From contig JAUSOY010000083.1 in assembly GCA_030656615.1 (NCBI GenBank), positions 1 to 58,965 on the forward strand: a stretch of 58,965 nucleotides of DNA, in the 5' to 3' direction. The notes under the pieces are model-generated. The model did no database searches. It was not told the origin of the DNA and was given only the letters and a program-made list of their open reading frames with translations. The DNA is from Bacteroidales bacterium. GTDB lineage: Bacteria; Bacteroidota; Bacteroidia; Bacteroidales; TTA-H9. Made by a program: the position numbers and the translations under genes. Shown here one piece after another: positions 1-8,073 of this stretch (position 1 is the first letter of the stretch; every line of letters begins with the position of its first letter).

Positions 1-138
1 AACTGGTATGCATATGCCGGAAAATTATCGGGAACAAAAACAATTATCAAAGCTTGGCTTTATTCAATACTAGCTTCTTCAGAGGCTTATGAATTGTTCA
101 AGCTTTTTAAAGAAAATGCTGTATTAATTAGAACATAG
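1..138 (+). CDS. C-terminal end of an unidentified protein (partial)
   Basis: An open frame enters from the left edge and stops at a TAG at 136-138, giving 45 residues that end in ...KENAVLIRT. The composition (hydrophobic and aromatic residues mixed with lysines) looks like a real protein tail, but no family motif is visible. The next 274 bases hold no gene, only the promoter of the following gene, so this is the last gene of a unit lying outside the window. I do not recognise it. Confidence 0.4.
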   Translation, partial: NWYAYAGKLSGTKTIIKAWLYSILASSEAYELFKLFKENAVLIRT

Positions 139-311
139 CCGAAATTATTAAGATTTTGAATTCGTTATAATAATAACCTCCATGACGTTATGTCTATTAA
201 ATAATGCTTGTTAATGCTGGTGTTCGTAATGGAATTTCATTTATAATCGATAATTATTAACGCATAAATCGAATAATAAACGGTCGATACGGACTTTGTT
301 TTTCAAAAAAA

Positions 312-343
312 TTTGAATTTCTGAAAGATTAAGCTTACATTTG
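312..343 (+). promoter_or_regulatory. Bacteroidetes-type promoter of the first Asp-box gene
   Basis: TTTG at 312-315 and TACATTTG at 336-343 are separated by 20 bases, which fits the Bacteroidetes consensus TTTG-N(19-21)-TAnnTTTG. Transcription would begin near 350. This makes a TTG start at 341 impossible and supports the ATG at 413, which is followed by a signal peptide. Confidence 0.65.
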
Positions 344-412
344 CCATTACTGTATGTGAAATTATGCAAATCATTTGATTTTGAAACCATTTCTAACCTA
401 AAATTTAAATTT

Positions 413-2263
413 ATGAGAAAGTTTTTTACTCTTTTATTGGCTGTAGCTTTTGCTTTTCCCGTAATAGCTCAGCATAAGGTACTAACTACCAAAGCTCAAC
501 GCGATCTTTCTGTTAAGGTTCAGTATGAGAAACCCATCAAAGATATGGGTCAGTCTCAGGCTCTACCTTCCAATCCTTCCCTAAAATCAGGCATCGCCTG
601 GACCGAAACGGAAATTGGTTTAACCAAATACGATTTACAAACTAACCGCACCGTTGGAAACCGTTTTTACCGTTATGCTGATGGTAAAATGGCTTTCGTT
701 TGGACTCGTGGTATGGTAGAAACCGCTTTTTCAGATCGTGGTACCGGGTATAATACCTTTAATGGAACCGCTTGGGGCGCTCCACCTGCAGCCCGCATAG
801 AATCCGTCCGTACCGGATGGCCTTCCTATACTCCTACCAGCCAGGGCGAACTTGTCGTTACCCATACAGCCGATGCTATGCATATGGCTAAACGTACTGG
901 TTTTGGAACCGGAGCATGGACTGAGTCTGATCATAGTGGACCTGCAGGCGCCGAAGGCTTAACATGGCCCCGCGTTGCTGCATCCGGTGATAATAACCAG
1001 TATGTGCATATTGTTGCAAATACCTATGATCCTTATCTCGGACAAACTTCGGGTATCCTTTACTGGCGCTCGGATGATGGTGGACAATCTTTTGGCACTC
1101 AGAATGAATATCTGCCTGGTACCGATATTAACAGTTATCTCGAAGTTGGTGCCGACGAATATGTATGGGCCAGCCGCGGTAATACCATCGCTCTTCTGGT
1201 AGCCAGTGCATGGCACGATCTCTTTATGTTGAAATCAGACGATAATGGCAATACCTGGGATAAAACAGTAATCTGGGAGCATCCTTATCCATTTTTCGAT
1301 TGGAATACCACCATCGCCGATACCTTCTATTGTGTTGACAATTCAGCAGCCATCGCTATCGACGCCGATGGTATGGCACACGTAGCATTCGGTATTAATA
1401 AAGTTTCCCACCTTGAGGTTGGAACTACCTATAGCTATTATCCATATGTGGATGGTATTGGTTATTGGAATGAAGGAATGGCCAGATTTTCGAGCAATCC
1501 AGCAGCATTAAATCCTTTCGGTTTTGAAGGCGGCGAATTGGTAGAAAATGTAAACCTCATCGGTTGGACACAGGATACTGATGGAAATGGTCAGATTGAT
1601 TTCCTTGATCAGCCATTGTCATACCGTTCTATTGGAGTTTCAACCATGCCTACTATTCATGTAGATGATTTGGGCGGTGTTTATGTTGGTTGGTCAAGTA
1701 CTACCGAAGGTTTTGATAACGGAACCCTCAATTATAAACACGTTTGGGTAAGAACTTCACCTGATTACGGTGTAACTTGGGGTGATTTTACGGATATTAC
1801 CGGTGATATTTTCCACATCTTCGATGAAAGTATTTATCCAATGTGGGCGAACACTAGTTCCAATGATGACGTATACCTGGTGTATAATGCCGATAACGAA
1901 CCAGGTCTTGCTCTTGACAGTGATCATGGTTATATTGATAATCGTGAAATCGTTGCTACCATTGCTAAACCCGAAATCATGGGTGTTAACAATGCTGCAA
2001 AAGCTAAATTCAGTGTTTCTCAGAACCACCCAAATCCTGCTGACGGACTTACACGTTTCAGCATCGAAAGTGCAAGTTTGCAGAATGTTGTTGTTGAAGT
2101 TACTTCCATCACCGGACAAACTTTACAAAGCATCAATCTGGGTAATGTGAATGCCGGAAAACGCCTGGTAGAAATCAATACTACTAATCTGACCTCCGGA
2201 ATTTATTTTTATACCGTTCGTTCTGGCAACAGCAGTGTTACCAAAAAGATGGTTGTTAAATAA
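413..2263 (+). CDS. T9SS-secreted Asp-box beta-propeller protein, copy 1
   Basis: This 616-residue protein starts with a signal peptide (MRKFFTLLLAVAFAFPVIAQ). It ends with a T9SS type A sorting domain of about 85 residues (SVSQNHPNPADG... to ...SGIYFYTVRSG...KKMVVK). The body carries Asp-box motifs typical of sialidase/BNR propellers: RSDDGGQSFG, KSDDNGNTWD and SPDYGVTWGD. It should therefore be exported across the outer membrane and either anchored at the surface or released. The sialidase catalytic arginine triad cannot be assigned by eye, so I claim the fold and not the enzyme activity. The next gene (2836-4677) is a close paralog over the whole length, so this is a tandem duplication. 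ATG 413 is chosen because the promoter at 312-343 and the signal peptide both fit it. Substrate or ligand unknown. Confidence 0.85.
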   Translation: MRKFFTLLLAVAFAFPVIAQHKVLTTKAQRDLSVKVQYEKPIKDMGQSQALPSNPSLKSGIAWTETEIGLTKYDLQTNRTVGNRFYRYADGKMAFVWTRGMVETAFSDRGTGYNTFNGTAWGAPPAARIESVRTGWPSYTPTSQGELVVTHTADAMHMAKRTGFGTGAWTESDHSGPAGAEGLTWPRVAASGDNNQYVHIVANTYDPYLGQTSGILYWRSDDGGQSFGTQNEYLPGTDINSYLEVGADEYVWASRGNTIALLVASAWHDLFMLKSDDNGNTWDKTVIWEHPYPFFDWNTTIADTFYCVDNSAAIAIDADGMAHVAFGINKVSHLEVGTTYSYYPYVDGIGYWNEGMARFSSNPAALNPFGFEGGELVENVNLIGWTQDTDGNGQIDFLDQPLSYRSIGVSTMPTIHVDDLGGVYVGWSSTTEGFDNGTLNYKHVWVRTSPDYGVTWGDFTDITGDIFHIFDESIYPMWANTSSNDDVYLVYNADNEPGLALDSDHGYIDNREIVATIAKPEIMGVNNAAKAKFSVSQNHPNPADGLTRFSIESASLQNVVVEVTSITGQTLQSINLGNVNAGKRLVEINTTNLTSGIYFYTVRSGNSSVTKKMVVK

Positions 2264-2287
2264 TTCGGAAATTATTTAAGTTATTAA

Positions 2288-2318
2288 AAAGGACATCCAT
2301 TGCGGATGTCCTTTTTTT
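2288..2318 (+). terminator. Intrinsic terminator after Asp-box copy 1
   Basis: An 11-bp stem, AAAGGACATCC (2288-2298) with GGATGTCCTTT (2304-2314), encloses a 5-base loop and runs into seven T (2312-2318), 24 bases after the stop codon. It separates the two Asp-box paralogs into two transcription units. Confidence 0.85.
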
Positions 2319-2400
2319 GTGATGCCTTGATTTTATTACCCTAAGAAATGATTAAAACCCTGCAATTTATTACAGCACTTTAGTTTCTATAAATTTTCTT

Positions 2401-2494
2401 CAAAGGTTGCAAGGTGAACGCAAAGAGCTGCAAAGTATGAATTTTTACTCTTTGCGTTTCTCTGCGATGTCTTAGCGTACTTTGCGGTTAAAAG
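2401..2494. repeat. CGCAAAG/CTTTGCG-type imperfect inverted intergenic repeat
   Basis: The left half is rich in GCAAAG/CGCAAAG words and the right half in CTTTGCG/TTTGCGG words, so the 94-base stretch can fold back on itself around an AT-rich centre (TGAATTTTTAC). Elements rich in these words are, to my memory, frequent between genes in Bacteroidetes genomes. No coding potential is seen. The function and the exact ends are unknown. Confidence 0.5.
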
Positions 2495-2523
2495 AATAAA
2501 AATTTCATTTTTTTGTAAAACCT

Positions 2524-2611
2524 ATGGATTTTTAATCCATTGTGGCTTAGTTGGGTACTTTTTATAGTAATGGTCTGATTACGAAAACACCGAATGCATT
2601 TATTGCATTCG
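2524..2611. repeat. Two short perfect hairpins in the gap between the Asp-box genes
   Basis: Within the 517-base gap after the terminator there are two perfect palindromic hairpins: ATGGATT-TTT-AATCCAT at 2524-2540 and CGAATGCA-TTTAT-TGCATTCG at 2591-2611. Neither has a T run, so they are not terminators. They resemble the paired palindromes of REP-like intergenic repeats, but no transposase is present. The remainder of the gap to 2835 shows nothing else I can name; no good TAnnTTTG box precedes the second paralog (the nearest is CAATTTTG at 2780-2787). Confidence 0.4.
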
Positions 2612-2835
2612 TATATCAGGTAGTCAAAAATTTGTGCATTCTCGAATTTTAATCCGAAGTTGATTCCTTACTTTTTTCTTTTTTACGATATCTGTTTGAA
2701 AGTGAGCAGCAGAGTTATAAACACGAATTAATTACGTCAATTTTGACCCTTTTATGTAGATAATATCAAATCTTTTAAGCAATTTTGCCGCGATTTTATT
2801 TTTAAATAAGTCACTAAAACGTTAACTAACTGTCT

Positions 2836-4677
2836 ATGAAGAGATTTTTATTCGCTACACTGGGTGTGGTGTTCGCCGTATATGCTATCGGCCAGAACAG
2901 ACCCACCGTTTCCAAGGCAAATCGTAACACTGTCAGCACAGCTGTTCACGTAAACCTTGATGAAATCAAAGAAAACAATATGCCCGTTAATTCAGCACTG
3001 AGAGGTGCTTTAGCACCTGTTGAATCCGAAATTAGCAAAACCCGCTACGACCTGCAGTCGAATGCCGGCGTTAGCAATCGTTTTGTAAGGTTCGACGATG
3101 GTAAAATGGCATTTGTTCACACTTTTGGCCTGGTTGAAACCGCTTTCGCTGACCGTGGAACAGGTTACAACTTTAACAATGGAAGCACTTGGGGTGCTAT
3201 GCCCGCTGCCCGTATCGAAGATGTTCGTACCGGATGGCCTTCATACGTTCCTAATGGTGACGGTGAAATGGTAGTTGCTCATGGAGCCAACGGCCTTCGC
3301 CTGACTAAACGTGCTGTTCGTGGTATCGGTGCATGGACTGGATCCGATTTACTCGGTCCTACCACTGCTCCAAAACTGACATGGCCCCGCGCTATCGCTT
3401 CGGGCGATAACAATCAGTACTTACATATTATTGCCAACACTTACGATCCATATTTGGGTCAAACTTCTGGTATTGTTTACAATCGTTCTGATGATGGTGG
3501 TATTTCATGGCAGGAAAGTAATGTTACCCTTCCTGGTACCGGCATTGATGATTATTTCGAAATCAGCGCTGACCGTTACGCATGGGCTGCAAATGGTAAT
3601 ACCGTTGCTTTGTTGGTTTACAGTGCATGGACTGATATGTTCATGCTGAAATCGACCGATAATGGCGAAACATGGAATAAAACCACCATTTGGGAGCATC
3701 CTTATCCTTTCTTCGATTTTAATACCACGATTGCTGATACGTTTTATTGTGTTGATAATTCAGCGGCTATCGCAATCGATGCAAATGGTGATGCACATGT
3801 AGTTTTCGGTATTAACAAAGTATCTCACCTCGAAGTTGGTACTTCATATAGCTATTATCCTTATGTTGATGGTATTGGTTATTGGAAAGAAGGAATGGCC
3901 ACATTTTCAAACAATCCTGCAGCTTTGAATCCTTTCGGTTTCGATGGCGGCGAATTGGTCGAAAACGTGAACCTCATTGGTTGGACTCAGGATGTTGATA
4001 ACAATGGCCAGATCGATTTTCTTGATCAGCCATTAGCATACCGTTCGATTGGTGTTTCTACCATGCCTACCATTCATGTTGATAATAATGGCGTTGTATT
4101 TGTTGGTTGGGCTTCAACCACCGAAGGTTATGACAATGGTACTATCAATTTCAAACACGTTTGGATGCGCACTTCGCCTGATTTTGGTGTAACCTGGGGC
4201 GAATTCACAGACCTTATGGGAAATATCTTCCATATTTTTGATGAAGGAATTTATCCACAACTTGCTCAGACTTCGGATGATAAAGTATACCTGGCATACA
4301 ATATTGATTCTGAAATCGGTCTTGCTCTTGATGATGATCACGGTTATGTTGATAACAAACAGGTGATTGCTGCTATAGCCAAAGACGAAATCGTTGGAGT
4401 TAGTAATGTTGCAAAATTTTCATTCGCTGTATCGCAAAACTATCCTAACCCAGCTACCACTAACACCTTTTTTAGTGTTGAACTGAAAAAAGCTTCTGAT
4501 CTACGCGTTGTTGTAAGCAACATGACCGGACAGAATGTACTTGTAATTAACAATGGAAAAACCACTGCCGGCACTCATAACATCAGCCTTGATGTTACCA
4601 AACTGCAGGATGGCGTTTATTTCTATACTGTATATGCCGGTACTGAGAAAGTTACCCGCAAAATGATAGTTCAGTAA
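2836..4677 (+). CDS. T9SS-secreted Asp-box beta-propeller protein, copy 2
   Basis: This 613-residue paralog of the preceding gene is colinear with it from signal peptide (MKRFLFATLGVVFAVYAIGQ) to the T9SS type A sorting domain (AVSQNYPNPATTN... to ...GVYFYTVYAG...KMIVQ). Asp-boxes are again visible (RSDDGGISWQ, KSTDNGETWN, SPDFGVTWGE). The central part, for example IWEHPYPFFDFNTTIADTFY and the stretch around NPFGFDGGELVENV, is almost identical to copy 1. The first 60 residues after the signal and the sorting domain differ most, as expected for a duplication whose body is under constraint. It has its own downstream terminator. The export route is clear; the biochemical role is not. Confidence 0.85.
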   Translation: MKRFLFATLGVVFAVYAIGQNRPTVSKANRNTVSTAVHVNLDEIKENNMPVNSALRGALAPVESEISKTRYDLQSNAGVSNRFVRFDDGKMAFVHTFGLVETAFADRGTGYNFNNGSTWGAMPAARIEDVRTGWPSYVPNGDGEMVVAHGANGLRLTKRAVRGIGAWTGSDLLGPTTAPKLTWPRAIASGDNNQYLHIIANTYDPYLGQTSGIVYNRSDDGGISWQESNVTLPGTGIDDYFEISADRYAWAANGNTVALLVYSAWTDMFMLKSTDNGETWNKTTIWEHPYPFFDFNTTIADTFYCVDNSAAIAIDANGDAHVVFGINKVSHLEVGTSYSYYPYVDGIGYWKEGMATFSNNPAALNPFGFDGGELVENVNLIGWTQDVDNNGQIDFLDQPLAYRSIGVSTMPTIHVDNNGVVFVGWASTTEGYDNGTINFKHVWMRTSPDFGVTWGEFTDLMGNIFHIFDEGIYPQLAQTSDDKVYLAYNIDSEIGLALDDDHGYVDNKQVIAAIAKDEIVGVSNVAKFSFAVSQNYPNPATTNTFFSVELKKASDLRVVVSNMTGQNVLVINNGKTTAGTHNISLDVTKLQDGVYFYTVYAGTEKVTRKMIVQ

Positions 4678-4696
4678 TTTTAAATTACTGATTTTG

Positions 4697-4725
4697 AACC
4701 GGCCTTTTTCAGGGCCGGTTTTTTT
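4697..4725 (+). terminator. Intrinsic terminator after Asp-box copy 2
   Basis: AACCGGCC (4697-4704) pairs with GGCCGGTT (4713-4720) around an 8-base loop, followed by T at 4719-4725. It lies 20 bases after the stop codon. Confidence 0.85.
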
Positions 4726-4822
4726 ATGATATATAGCCTTGCATGGACTAATTCCTATTAGTAAAACACTTGTATAAATCTCATTTAGTACATATATTTA
4801 TCGATCTAAAAAATCATACAAA

Positions 4823-5617
4823 ATGAAAATAATGAGACGTGTTTTTGCCGGCCTTATAGTTCTTGCGGGAGTCGTGGCTTTGTATTCATTTGGGGGAGGA
4901 TACAAATATGCCGGAGGTTCACCCGCAGGATATACGGGTTCGCCATTCGACAATAAAAATTGTGTGCAATGCCACGGAGGCAGCGTGGGAACTGTTGTCA
5001 ATTGGATTACTTCTGATGTGCCCGCAGAAGGATACACCCCCGGTCAAACATATCTTATCTCTGTTAACGTTTCGGGTTCCGGTAAAAAAGGATTTTTGGT
5101 ATCACCGCATGATTTACAAGGAAATTTATTGGGTGTAATTCAAGCGGGGAGTGGGTGTAAATTGGTTGGTAGTGGAAAATACATTACCCAAGCAGCTTCT
5201 ACTTCAGCCAATCCTGCTGTTTGGTCATTTCAGTGGACAGCTCCTTCTGATCCTGTGGCAGAAATCACCTTTTATGGTGCCTTTACCGTTGGGAAATCAG
5301 TTACTAAATTGTCAACGATGACAATTGTCTTAAATACAACGGCCATCGCAGAAAGAAATATTAGTACGGGTGCTGCATATCCAAATCCGGTTCGGTCTTC
5401 TGTATTTTCGCTGCCGATAAAAAGCACGTATTCCGGAAGTATCCGTGTATTTCTGTATGATATAAAAGGCCGGAAGATTGCTTCTTTATATGATGGAAAA
5501 GTTATTGGAGGCGAAGACTTAATTTTTAATAGAGAAAATAGCTGGTTAACTGGTGTTTATATTTTGAGCATTGAGGCAAATGAGAATATTTGCGTTCAAA
5601 AATTGATATTTGATTGA
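4823..5617 (+). CDS. T9SS cargo with a CXXCH haem motif and a Reeler/choice-of-anchor V-like domain
   Basis: The 264-residue protein has a signal peptide, then a GSPAGYTGSPFDNKNC region ending in CVQCH (C47, C50, H51). A beta-sandwich region of about 120 residues follows (YTPGQTYLISVNVSGSGKKG..., VWSFQWTAPSD...), and a T9SS type A sorting domain closes it (AAYPNPVRSSVF... to ...CVQKLIFD). The segment order matches what I know as the choice-of-anchor V / Reeler-like family of Bacteroidetes, where a CXXCHG motif sits before the beta domain. CVQCH is the standard covalent haem c attachment motif, so this may be a monohaem cytochrome delivered to the cell surface. That is an inference; the motif might bind another metal. 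The stop codon overlaps an FNR-type site in front of the next gene. Confidence 0.75.
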   Translation: MKIMRRVFAGLIVLAGVVALYSFGGGYKYAGGSPAGYTGSPFDNKNCVQCHGGSVGTVVNWITSDVPAEGYTPGQTYLISVNVSGSGKKGFLVSPHDLQGNLLGVIQAGSGCKLVGSGKYITQAASTSANPAVWSFQWTAPSDPVAEITFYGAFTVGKSVTKLSTMTIVLNTTAIAERNISTGAAYPNPVRSSVFSLPIKSTYSGSIRVFLYDIKGRKIASLYDGKVIGGEDLIFNRENSWLTGVYILSIEANENICVQKLIFD

Positions 5618-5627
5618 TTTTTGTCAA
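5614..5627 (+). promoter_or_regulatory. FNR-type palindrome before the FNR-like gene
   Basis: TTGAT-TTTT-GTCAA is one base away from the TTGAC-N4-GTCAA palindrome found at two other loci in the window. A near-consensus -7 box (TAACTTTA, 5636-5643) lies 8 bases downstream, so the site would cover the -33 region. That position suggests negative autoregulation by the adjacent FNR-like protein. The site overlaps the stop codon of the preceding gene. Confidence 0.5.
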
Positions 5628-5692
5628 TTTATAGTTAACTTTAGGGAATGTTAATAACAGAAAACAGTATTAATTCTTATCCAAAACATCAT

Positions 5693-6388
5693 ATGGCGGA
5701 ACACATCCATCCAATCAATTGTTCGGATTGTATATGTAAGGCGGATTTGTTTTCCGACTTACCTCCGGACGATTTCGATATAATCTGCCGTACCAAGCAG
5801 GACGTAGAATTCAATGCCGGTGAAATTATTTTTAAACAAGGCGCTGTGCTTACCCATGTGGTATGCTTAACTCAGGGCCTTGCCAAGATCTATTTCGAAG
5901 GTATTGAGAAGAAAAATCTGATTCTTCGGCTGGTAAAACCATCTGAATTGGTGGGTGGGCCCGGAATGTTTGTCGACAGGCGACATCACTATTCCCTGGG
6001 TGCTGTGGCCGATTGCAAGGTTTGTTTTATTGATGTGGCAGCCTATCGCGAAGTCGTATTTAAAAATAAAAAGCTTGCCCATGAAGTGATGAACCGCGAA
6101 AGCCAACATCGCATCGAATTATATACAAAACTGGTTAATCTGACACAAAAACAGATGCCCGGAAGGATAGCTGAAGTTCTCATGTATCTGTATGGCGAAG
6201 TATATAATTCTACTAAGTTTAACTGTGCATTATCGCGGCAAGAAATTGCAGATTTATCGGCCATGTCGAAAGAAAGTGCTATCCGGATTTTAAAGGATTT
6301 TAAAGACGAGGGATACATTACCTTGGATGGAAACGATTTCGAAATTTTTAATGTAGAAGCTCTAGCACAGATAAGTAACCTAGGGTAA
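5693..6388 (+). CDS. Crp/Fnr-family transcription regulator, probably FNR-like
   Basis: This 231-residue regulator has an N-terminal cyclic-nucleotide-binding-type beta-roll (about residues 20-115), a dimerisation helix and a C-terminal winged helix-turn-helix (LSRQEIADLSAMSKESAIRI). The recognition helix keeps E and R in the ESAIR arrangement, equivalent to the base-contacting E and R of E. coli FNR (ETISR) and CRP (ETVGR). Cysteines at 10, 13 and 15 near the N terminus and at 108 and 111 echo the four FNR [4Fe-4S] ligands, so oxygen or redox sensing is plausible but unproven. ATG 5693 is preferred over the in-frame ATG 5648: the predicted transcription start is near 5650, and the cysteine cluster then lies close to the N terminus. 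FNR-type sites occur at its own promoter and before both multihaem loci. Confidence 0.8.
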   Translation: MAEHIHPINCSDCICKADLFSDLPPDDFDIICRTKQDVEFNAGEIIFKQGAVLTHVVCLTQGLAKIYFEGIEKKNLILRLVKPSELVGGPGMFVDRRHHYSLGAVADCKVCFIDVAAYREVVFKNKKLAHEVMNRESQHRIELYTKLVNLTQKQMPGRIAEVLMYLYGEVYNSTKFNCALSRQEIADLSAMSKESAIRILKDFKDEGYITLDGNDFEIFNVEALAQISNLG

Positions 6389-6411
6389 CATCAACTGAAT
6401 GTATATAAGTA

Positions 6412-6446
6412 TTGACATTTGTCAATGTAAACCTGATCTTTGTCAA
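6412..6446 (+). promoter_or_regulatory. Tandem FNR-type sites before the hexahaem cluster
   Basis: Site A is a perfect palindrome, TTGAC-ATTT-GTCAA (6412-6425). Site B is CTGAT-CTTT-GTCAA (6433-6446), with 3/5 and 5/5 matching half-sites. Their centres (6418.5 and 6439.5) are exactly 21 bases apart, so both lie on the same DNA face. The better site is distal to the gene. A TAGTATTTTGG stretch near 6486-6496 might be a degenerate -7 box, which would put the sites near -62 and -83, an activator-like position. Confidence 0.6.
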
Positions 6447-6556
6447 TCATAAAGTGATTTCTTTCATTCATAATTAGTGGATTTCTAGTATTTTGGCGTT
6501 GATCTGTTACTAAAAAAACAGTAATATTGTATAAGTCGAACTAACACTAAATCTTT

Positions 6557-7606
6557 ATGAAGAGAATTACATTATTTTTAACAGTTATTGCTCTGTTTAT
6601 CGGATCAGCAGTGATGATAAACGGATGTACAAAAGAAGGCCCTCAGGGTCCTGCCGGTACCAATGGTACCAACGGTGTTGATGGTATAAATGGAACCGAT
6701 GGAACCGCTGCTTGCAGTGCTTGTCATAATTTCGGTACTACCGTTAAATCTGCGGTTACTCAATGGGAAGCTTCATTACATGCCACTGGTGGTCACTTTG
6801 ACCGGAATGGTACCTCATGTGCTCCATGTCATACCCACGAAGGTTTCCGCGAAACTTTTGCCACAGCTGCAACAGCTACTGCTGCGGCTATTGAAAATGC
6901 CACTCCCCCCAACTGTTACACCTGCCACGATGTACACAAAACGTACACCGCTGCTGACTGGACAATCGTTGGAAACGATGCTCATCCCTTATGGATTAAT
7001 GGTGTAAGCATTAATTTAGCATCCGGAAACAATTGTGCCCATTGCCATCAGGCTCGCATCCCTTCACCTACAGTTACTGTTGGTGGTGCTGATGTTGTTA
7101 TTACCTCTGACCGTTGGGGACCCCATTACGGTGGACAGTCACTCATTCTTTATGGTACAGGTGGATTCGAAATTGCTGGTAGCATGGCTTATCCTGCTGC
7201 TGGAAGTTATGTTCACGCAAAAGATGCCGGTTGTGTTAAATGTCATATGGCTCCTGCCTATGGAAATAAAGCCGGTGGTCATACCACAAAAATGTCGTAT
7301 GAGTACAATGGTGCAACCGTTCAGCATTTGGCTGGTTGTAAAGAATGCCATAGCACTATTACTACTTTCGACCACAACAGTCGCCAGACTGAAATCACTG
7401 CGCTTAAAGAAGAGTTGTTTAACAAACTGGTTGAAGTAGGTATTGGAGATCCCAGCCATGGTAGAAACAAAAAAGGAACTTTCACTGCTACCGTTGCCGG
7501 TGCTTATCTCAATTACGCATTGGTTAAGTATGATGCCAGTATGGGTGTTCATAACTATCCTTACACTTATGCACTGTTGAAAAACAGTCTTGAATCATTG
7601 CAGTAA
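6557..7606 (+). CDS. Hexahaem c-type cytochrome lipoprotein with a collagen-like linker
   Basis: This 349-residue protein has a lipoprotein signal (SAVMINGC, lipid cysteine C24) and a Gly-X-Y tract at about 28-49 (GPQGPAGTNGTNGVDG...). Six CXXCH motifs follow: CSACH (53-57), CAPCH (88-92), CYTCH, CAHCH, CVKCH and CKECH. It should be a periplasmic or surface-facing outer-membrane lipoprotein with six covalent haems. The collagen-like tract would act as a spacer from the membrane. It is the first gene after the tandem FNR-type sites and is followed by a terminator, so it may be transcribed at higher level than the genes after it. I cannot assign it to a named multihaem family. Electron transfer is the safe call; a catalytic role, such as nitrite or sulfur-compound reduction, cannot be excluded. 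Confidence 0.85.
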   Translation: MKRITLFLTVIALFIGSAVMINGCTKEGPQGPAGTNGTNGVDGINGTDGTAACSACHNFGTTVKSAVTQWEASLHATGGHFDRNGTSCAPCHTHEGFRETFATAATATAAAIENATPPNCYTCHDVHKTYTAADWTIVGNDAHPLWINGVSINLASGNNCAHCHQARIPSPTVTVGGADVVITSDRWGPHYGGQSLILYGTGGFEIAGSMAYPAAGSYVHAKDAGCVKCHMAPAYGNKAGGHTTKMSYEYNGATVQHLAGCKECHSTITTFDHNSRQTEITALKEELFNKLVEVGIGDPSHGRNKKGTFTATVAGAYLNYALVKYDASMGVHNYPYTYALLKNSLESLQ

Positions 7607-7621
7607 AATTCACAAAAATTC

Positions 7622-7655
7622 GGAAGGCTTCCGGCTTATGGGAGCCTTCCTTTTT
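7622..7655 (+). terminator. Intrinsic terminator after the hexahaem cytochrome
   Basis: GGAAGGCT (7622-7629) pairs with AGCCTTCC (7643-7650), with a 13-base loop and five T after it. The next gene begins only 21 bases later, so partial read-through is likely. Confidence 0.75.
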
Positions 7656-7675
7656 ATTTAACAAACTGTAAACGT

Positions 7676-8053
7676 ATGAAGTACAATCCTTTTAAATTAA
7701 TTTGCCTGGTGATGCTGATGTTTTCACTGGCTGCCTGCGAGTACGAATGGATAGAGGCCGAACCCATTCCACCTTTACCTCCGGAAGAAGTAAGTTTTCA
7801 AAATGAAATTATGCCATATTTTGATGCTAGTTGCAATATGGCGGGTTGTCATGCCACCGGCGGATTTAGTCCTGATCTTTCAGCAGCTAACGCGTATAAC
7901 GTCCTTACAACCAAAGGCTGGATAGATACCACCACTCCGGCAAACAGCAAAATCTATAAAGCTGTTACCTCGGGAAGTATGAAGACATTTAGCACAGCTA
8001 CTAATTCGGCTATTTTGCTAAAGTGGATCAAAGAAGGAGCAAAAAATAATTAA
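7676..8053 (+). CDS. Small lipoprotein with a CX4CH cytochrome-like motif
   Basis: This 125-residue lipoprotein (lipobox region FSLAAC) has a Pro-rich linker (IPPLPPEEV) and a single domain: FQNEIMPYFDASCNMAGCHA at the front and ILLKWIKEGAKNN at the end. That layout resembles the planctomycete-type cytochrome c domain (PSCyt1), in which a haem or haem-like site sits early and a WI-x-x-G helix ends the domain. Here the motif is CNMAGCH, with four residues between the cysteines instead of two, so attachment of haem c is possible but non-standard. It lies between the hexahaem lipoprotein and the beta-barrel gene and is probably part of the same complex. Confidence 0.7.
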   Translation: MKYNPFKLICLVMLMFSLAACEYEWIEAEPIPPLPPEEVSFQNEIMPYFDASCNMAGCHATGGFSPDLSAANAYNVLTTKGWIDTTTPANSKIYKAVTSGSMKTFSTATNSAILLKWIKEGAKNN

Positions 8054-8073
8054 GGATCGAAAAATACATTACT

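Noticed and set aside
341-412. N-terminal extension of the first Asp-box protein starting at TTG 341
   Set aside because: The extension overlaps a well-spaced promoter (312-343), lacks signal features, and the signal peptide begins at ATG 413.
1757-2119. Minus-strand ORF of 120 codons
   Set aside because: Shadow of the Asp-box gene; codon pattern mirrors the sense strand.
7139-7552. Minus-strand ORF of 137 codons inside the hexahaem gene
   Set aside because: It is antisense to six well-formed CXXCH motifs and has no independent support.
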